Source: Nemania diffusa
Lineage: Eukaryota > Ascomycota > Sordariomycetes > Xylariales > Xylariaceae
Length of the DNA stretch: 64,000 nt
Direction: 5' to 3'
NCBI GenBank assembly: GCA_038501195.1
Contig: JBBPUQ010000003.1
Span: 5,300,501 to 5,364,500, forward strand
Position 1 is the first letter of the stretch. The number at the start of each line of letters is the position of its first letter. A program made the translations under genes and the position numbers. Shown in pieces: positions 25,401 through 40,100 of this stretch. The notes under the pieces are model-generated. The model did no database searches, was not told where the DNA came from, and saw nothing but the letters and a program-made list of their open reading frames with translations.

Positions 25401-26285
25401 AAATAATATTTAAAAAAAACTATATATATTTTTATAATATAAATTAATTATATAATATTTTAAAATATAGTTAATTTTTTTATATAAAATTTTTATAATT
25501 AATTAGTATAATAAATATATAAATTAGTTTAATTTAATTTTAAAATTTAATATTAATTAAAAATTATTAATTTTATAAATAATTTATTAAAAAAAATCTA
25601 ATTATATAACAAATATAATTTAATATAAAAATATAATATTAATATTATAAAAAAAACTATAATTAATAAACAATTTATTTATATAAATTTAATAAGTTAT
25701 AGTTATAATATTATATATAAAAAAAAACAAAATATTAAAACAATTAATTTAAATTTTTTAAAAAATATTAATTAAATATTATTTAATTAAATTTTTAATA
25801 ATTATAACTTAAATAATAAATTTAAATATTTATAAAAAGTTATATTTTTATTATATAGTTATAAATAATTTTTAAAAAATATAAAATAAAACATATAATT
25901 ATAAATATTTTATTTATTAAATATATATAATTATAATAATTTATATATTAAATAGTTATTAAATTAATTTAAATAAATATTAATTAATTTATATTTATAT
26001 TATAAAAATATAATATTAAAACTATTATTTATAATTAATATATTTTATATTTTATAATTAAAAAAGTTTTATAATATAATTAAAAAATTATAAATTAAAA
26101 TTTAAATATTATAATATTTATTAAAGGTGTTTATTAAATATATTAAAACTAAAAGAAATTATTATATAAATAATAATAAAATATTTTTATTTAAAAATTG
26201 TTTTATATTTTTAAATTAAAAAGTTTTATTTTAATAAATTATTTTAATAAAAAGTTTTTTAAAAAAAGCTAAAATAAAACATTTA
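22421..26285 (+). mobile_element. Family B LTR retrotransposon, 5' LTR and partial interior, RIP-altered
   Basis: Positions 22,421-22,620 are a 200-bp LTR matching 36,948-37,147. The following interior aligns collinearly with 37,148-41,050, for example AAATATAGTTTATAAAAATT near 23,117 and 37,791. It is more strongly mutated than that copy: TGCATACTGCAAC there reads TATATTATAAC here. The match stops at about 26,285, exactly where a family C LTR-like element begins. The 3' part of the element was not found beyond it, so the copy is truncated or rearranged. No coding frame survives. Confidence 0.8.
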
Positions 26286-26511
26286 TAATAAAGTTTATTA
26301 TAAATAATATTTATATTTAAAGTTATAAAAATATAATATAAATTAAAAAAATTAAATTTATAAAATTAAATTAAAAATAAAAATTTAAAAGTTTTTTTTA
26401 TTTATTTAATTTATTAATATAAAATAATTTTAAATAAAACTAATATTAAAAATATATATAAAATAATTTTAAAAAATTTATTTTTTAAAACTTTTATATT
26501 TATTTATATTA
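26286..26511 (+). mobile_element. Family C LTR-like element, 226 bp, RIP-altered
   Basis: Aligns without net length change to the lightly mutated copy at 32,516-32,741, with differences mainly C/T and G/A. The flanking 5-mers (ATTTA and AATAT) do not match each other, so this is not a simple solo insertion. It may be one LTR of a longer element, possibly paired with 34,246-34,468. Confidence 0.65.
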
Positions 26512-29500
26512 AATATTACTATATAAAAAAAAATCGTTATTTTTAATAATTATATATAATATTTATTAATTTTATTTTTTTAAATATTGTTAAATTTTTT
26601 AAACTTTTTTAATTTAAAAAACTAAATGTTTTTTTTTTCAAGTTTAATATTTTTTAATTAATAATTTAATATTATAAAATTATTATTTTAATTATTATTA
26701 ATTATTTTTATATTTATAACTTTTTTATTTAATTAAATAATTAAATTTTTTTTTAAATTTATTTATTTAAATTTTTAAAATAATTTTAATTTTAAATAAA
26801 TTATTTTTTTTTATTAAAATTTTATTTATTATAAATAAACTTTAATATAAAAATTTTATAATAAAATAAATTTTGTTTTTTTATATTAAATAATAAATAT
26901 ATAATAAAAATAATTAAATATATATTAAAAGTTTTTAAAAAGTTTAATTTATTATTATAAATGTTTTTTAAAAAATTTATTAAATAAATAATAATTATTA
27001 TAAAGCTTTAAATAAACTTTATTATTAATTTTAAATTTTATTAATTTATATTTATTATTATAATATTATTTTATTTATATTATTATAAAATTTATAATTA
27101 ATTTTATATTTTTATAAAAATATTATTTTATAAAATAAATATTTTTAATTATATTATTTTTTTAATTTATTTAAATTAAAATATTATTTAATTTTAAAAA
27201 TTAAAATTTAAATAATTATTTATATATAAAGAATTTAATTAAATTAAAATATAAATAATATATTAATTTAGTTTTTTTTAAAATATATAAATATATAATA
27301 TTAATTAAATATTTTTATGATTTAATTTTTTTTTTTTAATAAATTATTATTTTAAAAATAATATATTATAATTATAAATAATTTTATTTTAAAACTTTTT
27401 CATAATTTTTTTTAAAACTATAATATAAAATTTTAATAATAATTAAAAATAATTTTATTAAATATTTTTAACTTAATTAATAAAAACTATTTAATTAATA
27501 TTATAATTTAATATATAATTATATATATTTTATATTTAAAAATAAAAAATATATATTTAAATATAATATATATTATAATTATTAATATATTATAATTTAA
27601 AAATTTATTTAAATATTATAAAATAATAATTATTAAAATTTTAAATAGTTTAATAATAAAATTTATAATAATAGTTTTTATTAATTCTATAATTTTTAAT
27701 TAAATAAATTAATAGTTTTTTAAAAGTTTTGTTTTATTTATATTATATATTTTATATTTATTATAAAATTTTAAATATAATTATATATAATTTAAATTTT
27801 ATTATTATATATTATATTTAAAAATTTATTAATTTATTTTTTTAAAATATATAATTTATATTTTTTTTATAATTTATATTATATAATAATTTATTAATTA
27901 TAATAAATTAATAATTAAAATATAAAAAGTTTATAATATTTTTATTATCTTTATAAATAATTTTTAAAATTTTATAATATTTAAAATTTTTATTATAATT
28001 AATTATAAATTTAAATTTAAATTTTTTATTTATAATTGTTTTAAATATTATAAATTATATTTAATTAAAAATTAAATTTTTATTAAATTATTAAATTTTA
28101 TTTTTAATATTTATTAAATTAATAAAATTTTATAATTAATTTAATAAATTAAAAATAAAATTAAAATATTTAAATAAATAATATATTTATAATTTATATT
28201 ATAATAAATAAATTAATATATTAATTAAATATTTATTAATATAATTTATTAAATTTATATTTAAATTAAATTAATTTAAAATATTTTTAATATAATAATA
28301 ATTTATAAATATAATTATTAAATTATATAATATTTTTATTATAATTAATAAATATTTATATATTTATATAATATAAACTATTTTTATTTTTAAAAAATTA
28401 TAATATATTTTTAATTAAAATATAAAATAATTAAAAAATATAATTAAAAATATTTAAATATTAAATATAATTAAATTAAGTTTTTATATATATTTATTTT
28501 TTAAATAAAATATTATTATATTAAACTTTTATTTAAAAAAAACATTTATTTATATAAATAAAGTTTTAATTAAACTATAATAATATAATATTATATTATT
28601 ATAAATTAATATTTATATTATTTAAAAAAATTTTATTTTTATTTTTATAAATTTGAAAAAAATTAATTTATAATATATTTAATATTTATTAAAGTTATTA
28701 TTTATAACTTTATTTATTTAATATTTTTAATTTAATAATTTAATTAGTTTTATTTATAATAATTTTATATATTAAATATAATAAAAAAATAAAATATATA
28801 AACATTTATTATTATTTAAATATTGTTTTAAAGTTTTTAATTAATTTAAAATTTTAAAATTTTAAAAAATAAATTTTTTTTTTTAATTATAAATATATTA
28901 AAAATATTTATTTAAAAATTTAAAAGTTTTTTAAAAAAATATATAATAAATAATGTTATAAATAATAATAAACTTTTTTTTTTTAATATAAAATAAATAT
29001 ATTTTATAAATATTATAAATATTTAATTTTAATAATTAAAAAATTTATAATATTATTAATAACAATATAATAAAATTTTTAATTAAGTTATAATAATTTA
29101 TTTATAAAATTTTAAATATAAATTAAAAAAATTAAAAAATTTATTTAAATTATAATAAATTATTTTAATTTTTTAAAAATATTTATAATAAATTTATTAT
29201 AATATTTTAAAAAAAATTTAAATTAATAAAAAAAAATATAATATTAATTATTATAATATATTTTTTATTTTAAATTAATAAAATAATTTTAAATTATAAT
29301 AATAAAAAATAATTATTAAATATTATAACTTTATTTAAAATTTGTAAATTAATAATTAAATAAAAATAAAAAAAAATAAAAAAAATAGTTTATTTATTTA
29401 TTTTATATAATTTTATTTATAAAATTAATTAAAAATAATATTTATTATTTTTTAATTTTAAATATTAAAAAAATATATATATAAAATTAACTTTATATTT

Positions 29501-32124
29501 TATTAATTATTTATTAATAAAATATATATTTATATTTTTCTTAAAATATTAATAATGTTTTAATTTTTATAAATTTTAAATATATTTTTTAATAACTATA
29601 AAATTTTTTTAATTATAATATTATTATTTATATAAATAAACTATTTATTTAAAACTTTAATTTTTTTTTTTAAAATTCTTTTTTAAAATTTTTAAAATAA
29701 AAGTTATTTTTAAAATTTTAAATTTAAACTTTTTTATTTTAATTAGTTTTAATAAAAAAAATATATTTAATAATTATTTATTTATAATAATTTATATTAT
29801 ATTATAAATTATATTATTAATAAAATTTATAAAAAAAACTTTATATTATTTTAATATATTAATTAATATTAATATATTTTTAATATTTAATATAATATTA
29901 AAATTAATTAAATATATATTTAATATTATAATTATAATAATAAAAGTTATAATTAATAATTAATTTATATAATAAATATTAAAAATTTAAAATTATTAAA
30001 AATATAAATATTTGTTTTAATAGTATTTATATTTATATTTTTTATATTAATAATAATTAAACTTAATTTTTAATTAATAAATATTTAAAATATAATAATT
30101 TTAGTTATTATTAATTTTATAACTATTATTATAGTTTTAAAGTATTTTTTTTATATATTTTTAATATTTTTATTTATATATTTTTATTTTTAAATTATAT
30201 TAATTTATATTTTTTTAAAAAAGTTTTAATTTTTAATAATAAATTAATAAATATTATTGATTTAAATATAATAAAATTAATTAATATTGTTATATTATTT
30301 TTTTAAATTAATTTAAATATAAAATTTTTATTTAATAATAAAAGCTTATAAATTATTAATATTTATATTAATAAATTTAATATAAATAATATTTTTTATA
30401 TTAAAATTATTTTTTATATATATAAATATATTTATAAATATATTTAAAAAAAAATTTAAAATTAAATATATTAATAAAAATTATTATATTAATATAATAA
30501 TTAATTTAAATGTTATAAAAGTTTAAAAATTTATTTTTAAATAATAAAATTAATTTAATATTATAATTTAATATTTAATTTAATTTTTTAAATTTTACTA
30601 ATTTTATAAACTTATATTTATTATATTTTAATAAATAAAATTTAAACTTAATTTATTTTATATAATATATTTTTTTTTATTTATATTTTTAAATTTATTA
30701 TTTTTTATTTTAATAATATATTTAAATTAATTAAATAGCTTTTAAATAATAAAAATATAATTTAGTTTTATATTTAATTAAATTATATAATTATTTTTAT
30801 TAAGTTTTTTTTTAATAATAATTATAATATATTAAAATATATTATTAATATTTTAATATATTATTTTAAATTTATAAAATTATAAAAAAACTTATTATAA
30901 TTTAAAAATAATAAAACAAATTATTTTTTAATAAAAACAATATATAATCTTATTTATATATATATATAATTAAATATATAAATAATATATATATAATTTG
31001 TTTAAATTTTTTTTAATATATTTTTATATATATTAATTAAATTTTTTAATTAAATCGAAAGTTTTATTATAATATTTATATATAATATTATAATTAATTA
31101 TAATAAATATTTTATTATTTAAGTTTAAATTAAAAAATAAAAAATTTAATAAAAAAACTAAAGTTTTTTTTTTTTAATATATTATATAAGTTTAATTTTT
31201 TTTTTTTTTAATATTTATTTTAATATTTATTATAATTATTTTTATATTTAAAGCTTTTTTGTTTTATAAAAGTTTATTATTTTTATATTATAATTAAAAA
31301 AATATTTAACTTTTATTATTTTATTTATTTTTTTAACAACTATATTAATAAAAAAAAAACTTTTAAATAATTATTACTATAATTAAAAGTTTTGTTTTAA
31401 TAATATATAATATATATTTTATTAATATATTATTATTTTTAAAAAAATATAAATACTTTTTAATATTTAATTTTATATATATATAAATAGCTATTATAAC
31501 TTTATATTAATTATTATTATTTTTATTAAAAGTTTTTATTATTTTAATATATTATAACTTTTTTTAAATAAAATATATTTTTATTGTTTTATTATATAAT
31601 ATATTTTATAATATAAAAATATTTTAATTAAACTTTTTAATTATTATTATATACTATATTAAAAATTAATTAATTAATCTTTTTAATAATATATTTAATT
31701 TTTAAATTTTTAAATTTATTTTAATTTTTATAATTAATTTAATAATTTATTATAAAATTATTAATTTAATTAAAAAAAGTTATTATAAAGCTAAAATTTA
31801 ATAAATATTTTTTTTAATTAATTTTAAATTTTTTATAAAAAAATTAAATTATTTAATAAAATAATATATATTAATAATAATTAATTTATTATTATTAATT
31901 ATTATATTAATATTGTTATAATTTTTATAATTAAATTTAAATTAATTAATATTTATTTATTTAAAACAATATTAATATTAAAAATTAATATTAATAAAAT
32001 TAAAAATATTATTTTATTTATTAAATTATAAAATTAATATTTTTTTTATAAAATTAAAAAGTTATATAAATAAAAAAAATAATATATTATTTTTATTATT
32101 ATTAAAATTATAGTTTAATAAATT

Positions 32125-32155
<31 letters not shown>

Positions 32156-32510
32156 TTATTAAAATTTTTTTTAAAATTAAAAATTTTAAATAATTAATAT
32201 TAAAACTTAAATATTTAATATTATTAATATTTATAATTATAAATTAAAAATTAAAACTAATATTAATATATAATAAAATATTATAATAAATTATTATATA
32301 AAATATTTTTATATAATTTATTAAATAATTTTTTTATAAATAATTATAATTTAATATTAAATTAAATAAATAAAATAATTATAATTAAAAAATATATATT
32401 ATTTAATATTATAAATATATATTATATAAATATATTTATAATAATTATTATTAATTTAATAAATTTTGCTATTAATATTTATAAAAATTTAAAAAAGTAT
32501 TTTTTTAATA
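26512..32510. repeat. Unassigned AT-rich RIP-like DNA
   Basis: Six kilobases of almost pure A/T with no reading frame. If the family C copies at 26,286 and 34,246 are the two LTRs of one element, this would be its interior, but their outer flanks do not match. Weak similarity to the start of R1 occurs near 26,620-26,720 and may be chance. Confidence 0.6.
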
Positions 32511-32515
32511 TTTAT

Positions 32516-32741
32516 TAGTAAGGTTTACTATGGGTAGTGCTTGTATTTGAGTTTATAAAAGTATGATGTAAATTAAAAAAAGTAAACTTACAAAGTTAAG
32601 TTAAAAAAAAAGACTTAAAAGCTCCTCTTATTTAGCTAATCTACCGATGTAAAGTAGTCCTAAATAAAACTAGTGCTAAAAATATATACAAAGTGGTTTT
32701 AAAAGACTTATTTTTTAAAACCCCCATATCTGTTTATATCA
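32516..32741 (+). mobile_element. Family C solo LTR-like element, 226 bp, lightly mutated
   Basis: A visibly G/C-richer patch bounded by 5-bp duplications TTTAT (32,511-32,515 and 32,742-32,746). It ends in CA; the start reads TAG, consistent with an original TG altered by RIP. Copies at 26,286-26,511 and 34,246-34,468 are its AT-shifted equivalents. For instance GGTTTACTATGGGTAGTGC corresponds to AGTTTATTATAAATAATAT. It has no coding sequence. Confidence 0.75.
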
Positions 32742-32746
32742 TTTAT

Positions 32747-34245
32747 ATAATTTTAAAGTTTTTTTATATTTATTTTTAATATAAAAACTAATAATAAAAT
32801 AGTTTTTATTTTTTAAATTATTTTTTATATAATTTATTTATAAATTAAAATAAAAATTATATAAATATAAATAATATATATAAATTAATAAAACTATTAT
32901 AAATATAATTAAAATAATTAATAAAATTATTATAATTTATAATTAATATTAATATTTTAAAAATTAATTTAATTATTATTATTATTTATATATTATTTAT
33001 TATTATATTTATTATATTTTATAAAATAAAAATATTTTTTTTATTTGTTATATATTTATATATTATATTAAATGTTTTATTTATTTTATAGTTTTTTTTT
33101 TAAAATATTAAATTTATTTTAAAAATATTTTTAAATATAATAATTATTATTAAATTTTTAAAATATTATTTTTATTTTAATATTTATATTTTTATTTATT
33201 TTAAAATTAAATAATATATTATTTATAATTTATAACTTTTGTTTTATATATAGTTATATATATAAAAGTTAAAACTTTTAAAATTTTTAATATATTAAAA
33301 TAATATTATTTTAAAGTTTTAATTATAATTAAAAATTAAATTATTATAAAAGTTTTATTATATTAAATTTAATTAATTTTAATATAAAATTTTTAATAAT
33401 AACAAATAAATAAAACTTTTTAATTATAAAAAAGCTTTTATTTTTTTTTTACAAATATATTTTTTTATATTTTTATTTAATATATATAATAACAATATAA
33501 TAAAATAATATAATAAAATAAATAAAATAATTAAATAGTTATATTAATATAATAAAAAAATAAAATAAAAATATTTTTTAAAAATATAAAATATAATATA
33601 AATAAATAAACTTTATAAAAATATTTAATTATTAATTATTAATTAAATAAATATATATATATAAATTAATAAATTATATAAAATTATTTAATTAATAAAA
33701 TAAATATATCATAATTTAAAATATATAAAAAAAATTAAAAAAAATAATAAAGCTAAATTTAATTATATATAATAAAATTTTAATACAATTGTTATTATTT
33801 AAATATAAAATAAACTAATATTTAAATAGCTATTAATTAAAAATATTATAAATATTAATTATAATTAAATATAATTATAAAAATTAAAATAACTATTTTA
33901 ATATATAAAAATATAAAAATATAAAAATATAAAAATAATATAAAATTTTTTATATTAATTTATAAAAACTTTAATAATAATCGATTATTTAAAATAAAAA
34001 ACTTATTATATTTAAATAATAAAAATTTAATTTAAATAAAATAATATAATATTAAAAATATATATATTATTTAAAAAAGTAAAAAACTTTATTATAATAT
34101 ATATATTAAAGTTATAAAATTTAAATAATAAAATTTTAATTTAAATAAAATGTTTTAAATAATATATTATAAATAATATATAATTTATTAATAAAAAAAA
34201 ATTAAAAATATAAAATTATTTAATTATAAAATTTATTATATTATT
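32747..34245. repeat. Unassigned AT-rich RIP-like DNA
   Basis: No gene or recognisable repeat copy. Short tandem TATAAAAA-type units occur near 33,901-33,936. Confidence 0.6.
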
Positions 34246-34468
34246 TAATAAAGTTTAATATAAATAATATTTATATTTATATTTATAAAAATATAATATA
34301 AATTAAAAAAATTAAATTTATAAAATTAAATTAAAAAAAAAAGTTAAAAGTTTTTTTTATTTATTTAATTTATTAATATAAATTAGTTTTAAATAAATTA
34401 ATTTTAAAAATATATATAAAATAATTTAAAAAATTTATTTTTTACAACTTATATATTTATTTATATTA
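34246..34468 (+). mobile_element. Family C LTR-like element, 223 bp, RIP-altered
   Basis: Third copy of the family at 32,516, heavily shifted to A/T. It ends directly where repeat R1 copy B begins, so it may have inserted at, or form the end of, that repeat. The 5-mers on its two sides (TTATT, AATAT) differ. Confidence 0.65.
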
Positions 34469-36568
34469 AATATTAACATTTTTTTATTTTATTTTTTTTA
34501 ATTAAACTATTATTTTTATTTAATTTAATAATTTAAGTTTTAAATAAATTTTAAAATTATTATTTTTATTGTTATATTATAATATTTTTATAAATTAATA
34601 TAAACCTGTTTTAAATATAAAAGTTAAAATAAAATGTTTTTATTTATTTTTTTAATTTTAAATTATAATGTTATTATTTTTGTTATTTTTTAAAGCTTTT
34701 AATAAAAAAATGTTTTAAATATAATATTATAAAACTTTTTTTTAATTATTTAATTAATTAAACTATTAATAAAACTTAAATATATATTTTTGTTTTAATT
34801 ATTTATAATTTTTTTATTAATAATTATTTTTATTTTATTTTAATTAAAATAAAAATTGTTTATAAAAGTTTATTAAACTATAATAAATAAACTTATATAA
34901 TTATTTTTTTTATTTTTTTATTTAAAAACTTTTAATTCAAATATTATTTTTTATATTAATTTTTTTATTTAAATTTAATTTAGTTTATTTTGTTATATTT
35001 AAATAATATATTTATTTTATATTAATTATTTTAAATATTATTATTTAATTTAAATTTATTTTTATTATAACTAATTTTAATAATAAAAATATATAATATC
35101 ATATAATAAAAATTGTTTTAATTATTAAAACAGTTATAAAAAAAGTTTATTAAAATTTTTATTAATAATATTTATAATATAATTAAAATTATAATAAATA
35201 AACTTATTTATAATTTAATTATTATATAAAAAATTTAATTAATTAAATTTTTTAATTTAAATTTACTTTTTTTATTTAATATAAATAAATGTATTATTAT
35301 TAATAATAATATTTATTATTATAATATATAACTTTTTATTATTTTTATTTATTAATATATTTAAAACTTTATTAAATAAATTATTTTTTAAAACAACTTT
35401 TTATAATTATTTTATAATAAAGTTTAAATTTAATATATAAATATATTAAATAAAATTATTAAAGTTGTTATAAATATTAGCTTTAAATTTATATTATATA
35501 AATTTAAAAATAAATATAAATATAATATTATTAAAACTTTAAAAATAGCTTTATATAATTTTTATATTAAAAAAGCAATTTTAATAAATATATTAATATA
35601 AATTTAAACTATATTAATAATTTAAAATTATTATAATTGTAAATTTATTAATAAAGTTTAATTTATAAATTAGTTATAAAATTAATTATATTTAAATTTT
35701 TAAAAAATTTTTAATATTTTTAAAAAATAAATAAAAAATAAATTATATAATTTTATTTAATTTTAATAAAATATTAGTTTTAATTTTTACTGCTTTTTAT
35801 TTAATTTTTTATTTATTTGTCTATATTATTAATATATTTATATTATTAATTTTAAAATCATTTATTAATTTAATATTGTTTATAAAAAAAACTTTTTAAT
35901 AATATAAATTAAAACAACTATTAATTTAATAGTTTTTATAATTATTTATATAAATATAAATTTTATAATTTTTATTAATAATATAATAATTGTTATAATA
36001 ATAATTATAATTATAATTATAATAAATAATTTTATTTTATTTAATAAGTTTATTAATAATTATTTTATTAATAAATTAAGTTTTATTAAATAAATAATAA
36101 TATATATTTTTTTATTTAAAACAAAATTTTACTTTTAATTAATAAATATAATTTATAAATTAAAAAATAAAAATTTATTATTTAAAGTTATATTATAGTT
36201 AATAAAATTAATAAAAAAAATAAAAAAAACAGCTTTATTAAATATTTAAACAAAAAAAAAATAATTTAATTTTTATAATATATTTTTAATTAAAACTATA
36301 TTTATAACATTTAATTTAAAACTATTATTATTATAATATTATAATTATAATTATTAATTTAAAAATTATGTTATATTTTTTTATATTATATTATATATTA
36401 TTGTTTTTTTAATATAATTAATATAATATTTAATAATATATTTAATATTAAATTTATTAATAAAATTAACTATTTTATTTTTTATATATATTTATAAACT
36501 TATATAATTATAAATAATAATATTAAATTTATAATTATATATTTTAATATTAGTTATTTTATAATTAT
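34469..36568. repeat. Repeat R1, copy B (left part, before element E0)
   Basis: Collinear with 16,449-18,848. It contains the empty target site for the solo LTR of copy A at 36,104-36,108. Copy B is cut at AATTA (36,569-36,573) by element E0 and resumes after the second AATTA at 60,812-60,816. Copy A shows the uncut site at 18,849-18,853. Confidence 0.75.
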
Positions 36569-36573
36569 AATTA

Positions 36574-36672
36574 TATTAAATATATTAAAAAAGCTTTTTT
36601 AAAAAAAATTAATAAAAAAGCTTTATTAAAAAATTATTATTAAAAAGTTTTTATAATGACATTTTTTTTATA
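36574..36672 (+). repeat. E0 left LTR, first part
   Basis: Matches 60,592-60,706 of the right LTR. It ends in TTATA, the left target duplication of element E1. The remainder of the LTR is found 21.8 kb downstream at 58,522-58,626. Confidence 0.75.
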
Positions 36673-36865
36673 TATAATAAATGCAATATTAGCAATAAAT
36701 TTAAAATTAAATAATATTATATATTTTTAAAAAAAAACTAAAATTAAATAAATTAAAAAACAAATTTAACTTTTTAAATTAAATTAATATATTTATATAA
36801 ATATTTTTTTATTTATTTTTTATTTTTAAAATTTATTTATTTAAATATAAATATAATTTATAATA
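36673..36865 (-). repeat. Family A LTR (E1, left), internally deleted
   Basis: Matches both ends of the 310-bp LTRs at 49,507-49,816 and 58,207-58,516, but lacks about 117 bp in the middle. Heavily A/T-shifted. Confidence 0.75.
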
Positions 36866-36947
36866 ATTTTTTTTATATAAAAAAAGCTTAATTTAAATTT
36901 TTATTATATTAAATATTTAAACTATAAATTTTTTTAAACTAATATTT

Positions 36948-37147
36948 TGTAAAAAAGCAGTTACTACTGCACTATGCTACGCTATATATATAGCAAATAT
37001 AAATTAAACATTAACTAGTTAATATTTAAAAAAACACAGTATATAAAATTAATTTTTAAATAAAAATAATTTATTATAATTATTTTTTAAAATTAGCGAT
37101 TATTTTGCAAAACAATTGTACTTATATTGCATACTGCAACTTTTATA
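36948..37147 (+). repeat. Family B 5' LTR of B1
   Basis: Starts TGTAAAAAAGCAG and ends CTTTTATA. It keeps many original G/C positions (GCACTATGCTACGC), more than the partner LTR at the other end. Confidence 0.85.
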
Positions 37148-40100
37148 CTTTTTTATTTTTATATTAAGTATTATAACATAATAGTTAATAAGCTAAAAAA
37201 TAAAATAACTAAGTTATAAACTGTTATATAATTAAATATTAACTATAATAAATTAAAAAAAAACTTTTTTAGTAAAAACGTGTTTTTAAAAAATTAACAA
37301 AATTTAATACTTTGATTTAAAAACACTTTACTTTTGCAAAAACAAGCTTTTATAAAACTATTAGTTATTATTTAATAACTATTTATTAAAAAAATGCTAT
37401 TTTAAACAATATAGCTAATAAATTAAAATATATAACTAAATATATAATTAGTTAAGTTATTTAGTTTAAAAACTGTTTAATTAATAATTAAAAACAACAT
37501 TAAACATTTAATTTATAATTGCAAAAAGTTTAACTAAAAAACTATTGCAGCTAAAATAAAAAACTAAATTATTACAATTAAAAAAAATAATTAATAAAAA
37601 CTAAAACATAGCAATTTAATATAAATTATTTAAATATTAAGCTAAATATTATAAAACATTTTAATTAATTAGCAGTTATATTATAAAACTTTAAAATATT
37701 TAAAATTAAAAGTACAAGCTATTTTAAAAAATTTTTAAAAGTTTATTAAAAAAAAAAACGTAAATTTTAAACTGTTTAAACATATTTTTTAAATATAGTT
37801 TATAAAAATTTATTAAAACAAAAATAAAACTTTTAAAAACTTTTTTTTAAAATAATAAGTTTTAATATATAAACTAAAAAACAAAAGTTAATTAAATAAT
37901 AATTTTAAATTAACATTTAATTATTAGTATAAGTTATAAAAAAATATTAAAAAGTTGTTTATTTAATAACAAATTTTATTAAATAATATAATAACAATAT
38001 TATATAAAGCAAAAAAACAATAAAACATATAATAAATAAACAAACTATTTAAGCTTATTTTTAAACAATTATATATTAAAAATATATTAAACAAACGTAG
38101 TTATATTAATAATATTTAATTTAACAAGCTAATTTAAATTAAAAATTAATTATATAAACAAAAAAATTGTTAATAAAATAAAAACTGTAGCAAATTACAA
38201 CATACAAAAACAAATAAACTATTTTTTTGTTTTTATTGCAATAAACTTAAATATTTAGTTAAAAATTGTTAAAAAAAACGTTATAACATATAAACAACAA
38301 ATAATTAAAAAATATATAAAACTTAATTGTTAATATTAAAACATTTTAAAAAAGTACAAAATATCAAAACTGTTTAATTTAATATTAAAAAAAAAGTTAA
38401 AAAACAAACTAAAATAAAATAATATATTTAATTTATTTTAGTTAAAAACTTTGAAACGTTTAATATAAACAAGTTATTTAAAGCTTTAATTATTTTTAAA
38501 CTATATAACAAAAAGCTATAAAAACAAATAATAATAAATATAAATATAAAAATATAAATAAACATTGTTTACAAAAACTTAGTATAAAAAAAGCTTTAAT
38601 TAATTAATATATAAGTTTTATTTTTGTTAAATTTTAATAGCAAATTTTTACGTTATTAAAAAGCTTATAAAACAACATTAAAAATAATTAATATTAAAAA
38701 CGTTTGTAAATTTTTTATGCAAATATTTTTTGCTATTAAATATAACTAGTTAGCATTTAAATTTTTGCTATTAAAATTAAATATAAAACAATTAAAAGTT
38801 ATTTTAAATATTGCGTTAAATTAATAATACTTTAAAAAGTTTAAAAAAATAAACTTTAAAAAATTTGTTAATATAATAATTAAAAAAAAACATGTTTTTA
38901 TTATAAATTTTATAAACATAAAACTAAAAAAAATTTTTTTTTTTAAAAAAATTAATAATAAAGTTTAATTAAAACAAATCAATTTATTATAGTGTTTTAA
39001 AAACTTTTGCTATATATATTTTAAATAAAGCATAAAAAAATTATTAGCTTTAAATAAAATAAAATATATAATTAATTTAATAAAAAAAGCAAAAGTATTT
39101 TTTAAACTTATATATTTTATTATAAAAACTTAACAAAAAGTGCTTAAAAAATATTTAATAAAAAATTAATATTTAAAAAAAATTTAATATTAAAAAATAA
39201 ATGCAAAAACATTTATATTATTTATATTTAAAAAAAATAATATAATGTAGCTATATATAAACTATAAAAAATTAAATAAAATTATTATAAAAAATAAATA
39301 CTTTTTATTTTTAATTTTAAAAATTATAAACTGTTTAAAATTTATAAAAATATTTTTTAAACTAAATTTAAAAAATACTTACTATTAAATTTAAATTAAA
39401 TTTAATAACAAATAAAAAACTGCTTTTTAAATATGCTACAGTTACTTTAAATATATAATAATATTATTTAAACTAATTAACGCTTTAGCAACGTTTTAAA
39501 TTTATATATATAAAGCTTTAATAAAATTAATAAATTATATTTATATAGTTTATTTAAATAATATTGTTATTTTTTTTAAAAAAAAAAAAAATTTTTAAAG
39601 TTTGTTATAAATATTAAAAGTATTAAAATAAACAATAAATAAATAAATGCAATTAAAAAATAAAAAGTATTTAAATTAATATATAACATATAAGTGTTTT
39701 TAAGCTTTGTAAATTTTTATTAAAAATTTATTGCAAAATATTTGCAAATAATAACGCTTATTATAGTATTACTAAAAAAAAATGCAAATATAAATTAGCT
39801 TATATTTAAATAAATTTAAAAAGCAGAAAAAGCTTTTTAAATAATTAAAAAAGCATTTATAAATATAACAATTTTATAGCATTAAAATAATTAATTAAAA
39901 ACACAAGTTAAAATTAATGCATTAATAAAAACAATATTAAATATATTATTTTAATTATATAAATTAAAATAGCAATTAATTGTTTATTAGTTATATAAAT
40001 TTATTAATATAAAAATAAAATAAACTATAAAATAACAAAAACTATTAGTTATAATAAAAAGCTATAAATATTAAAAACAATACTTAAAAAAAGCTATATA

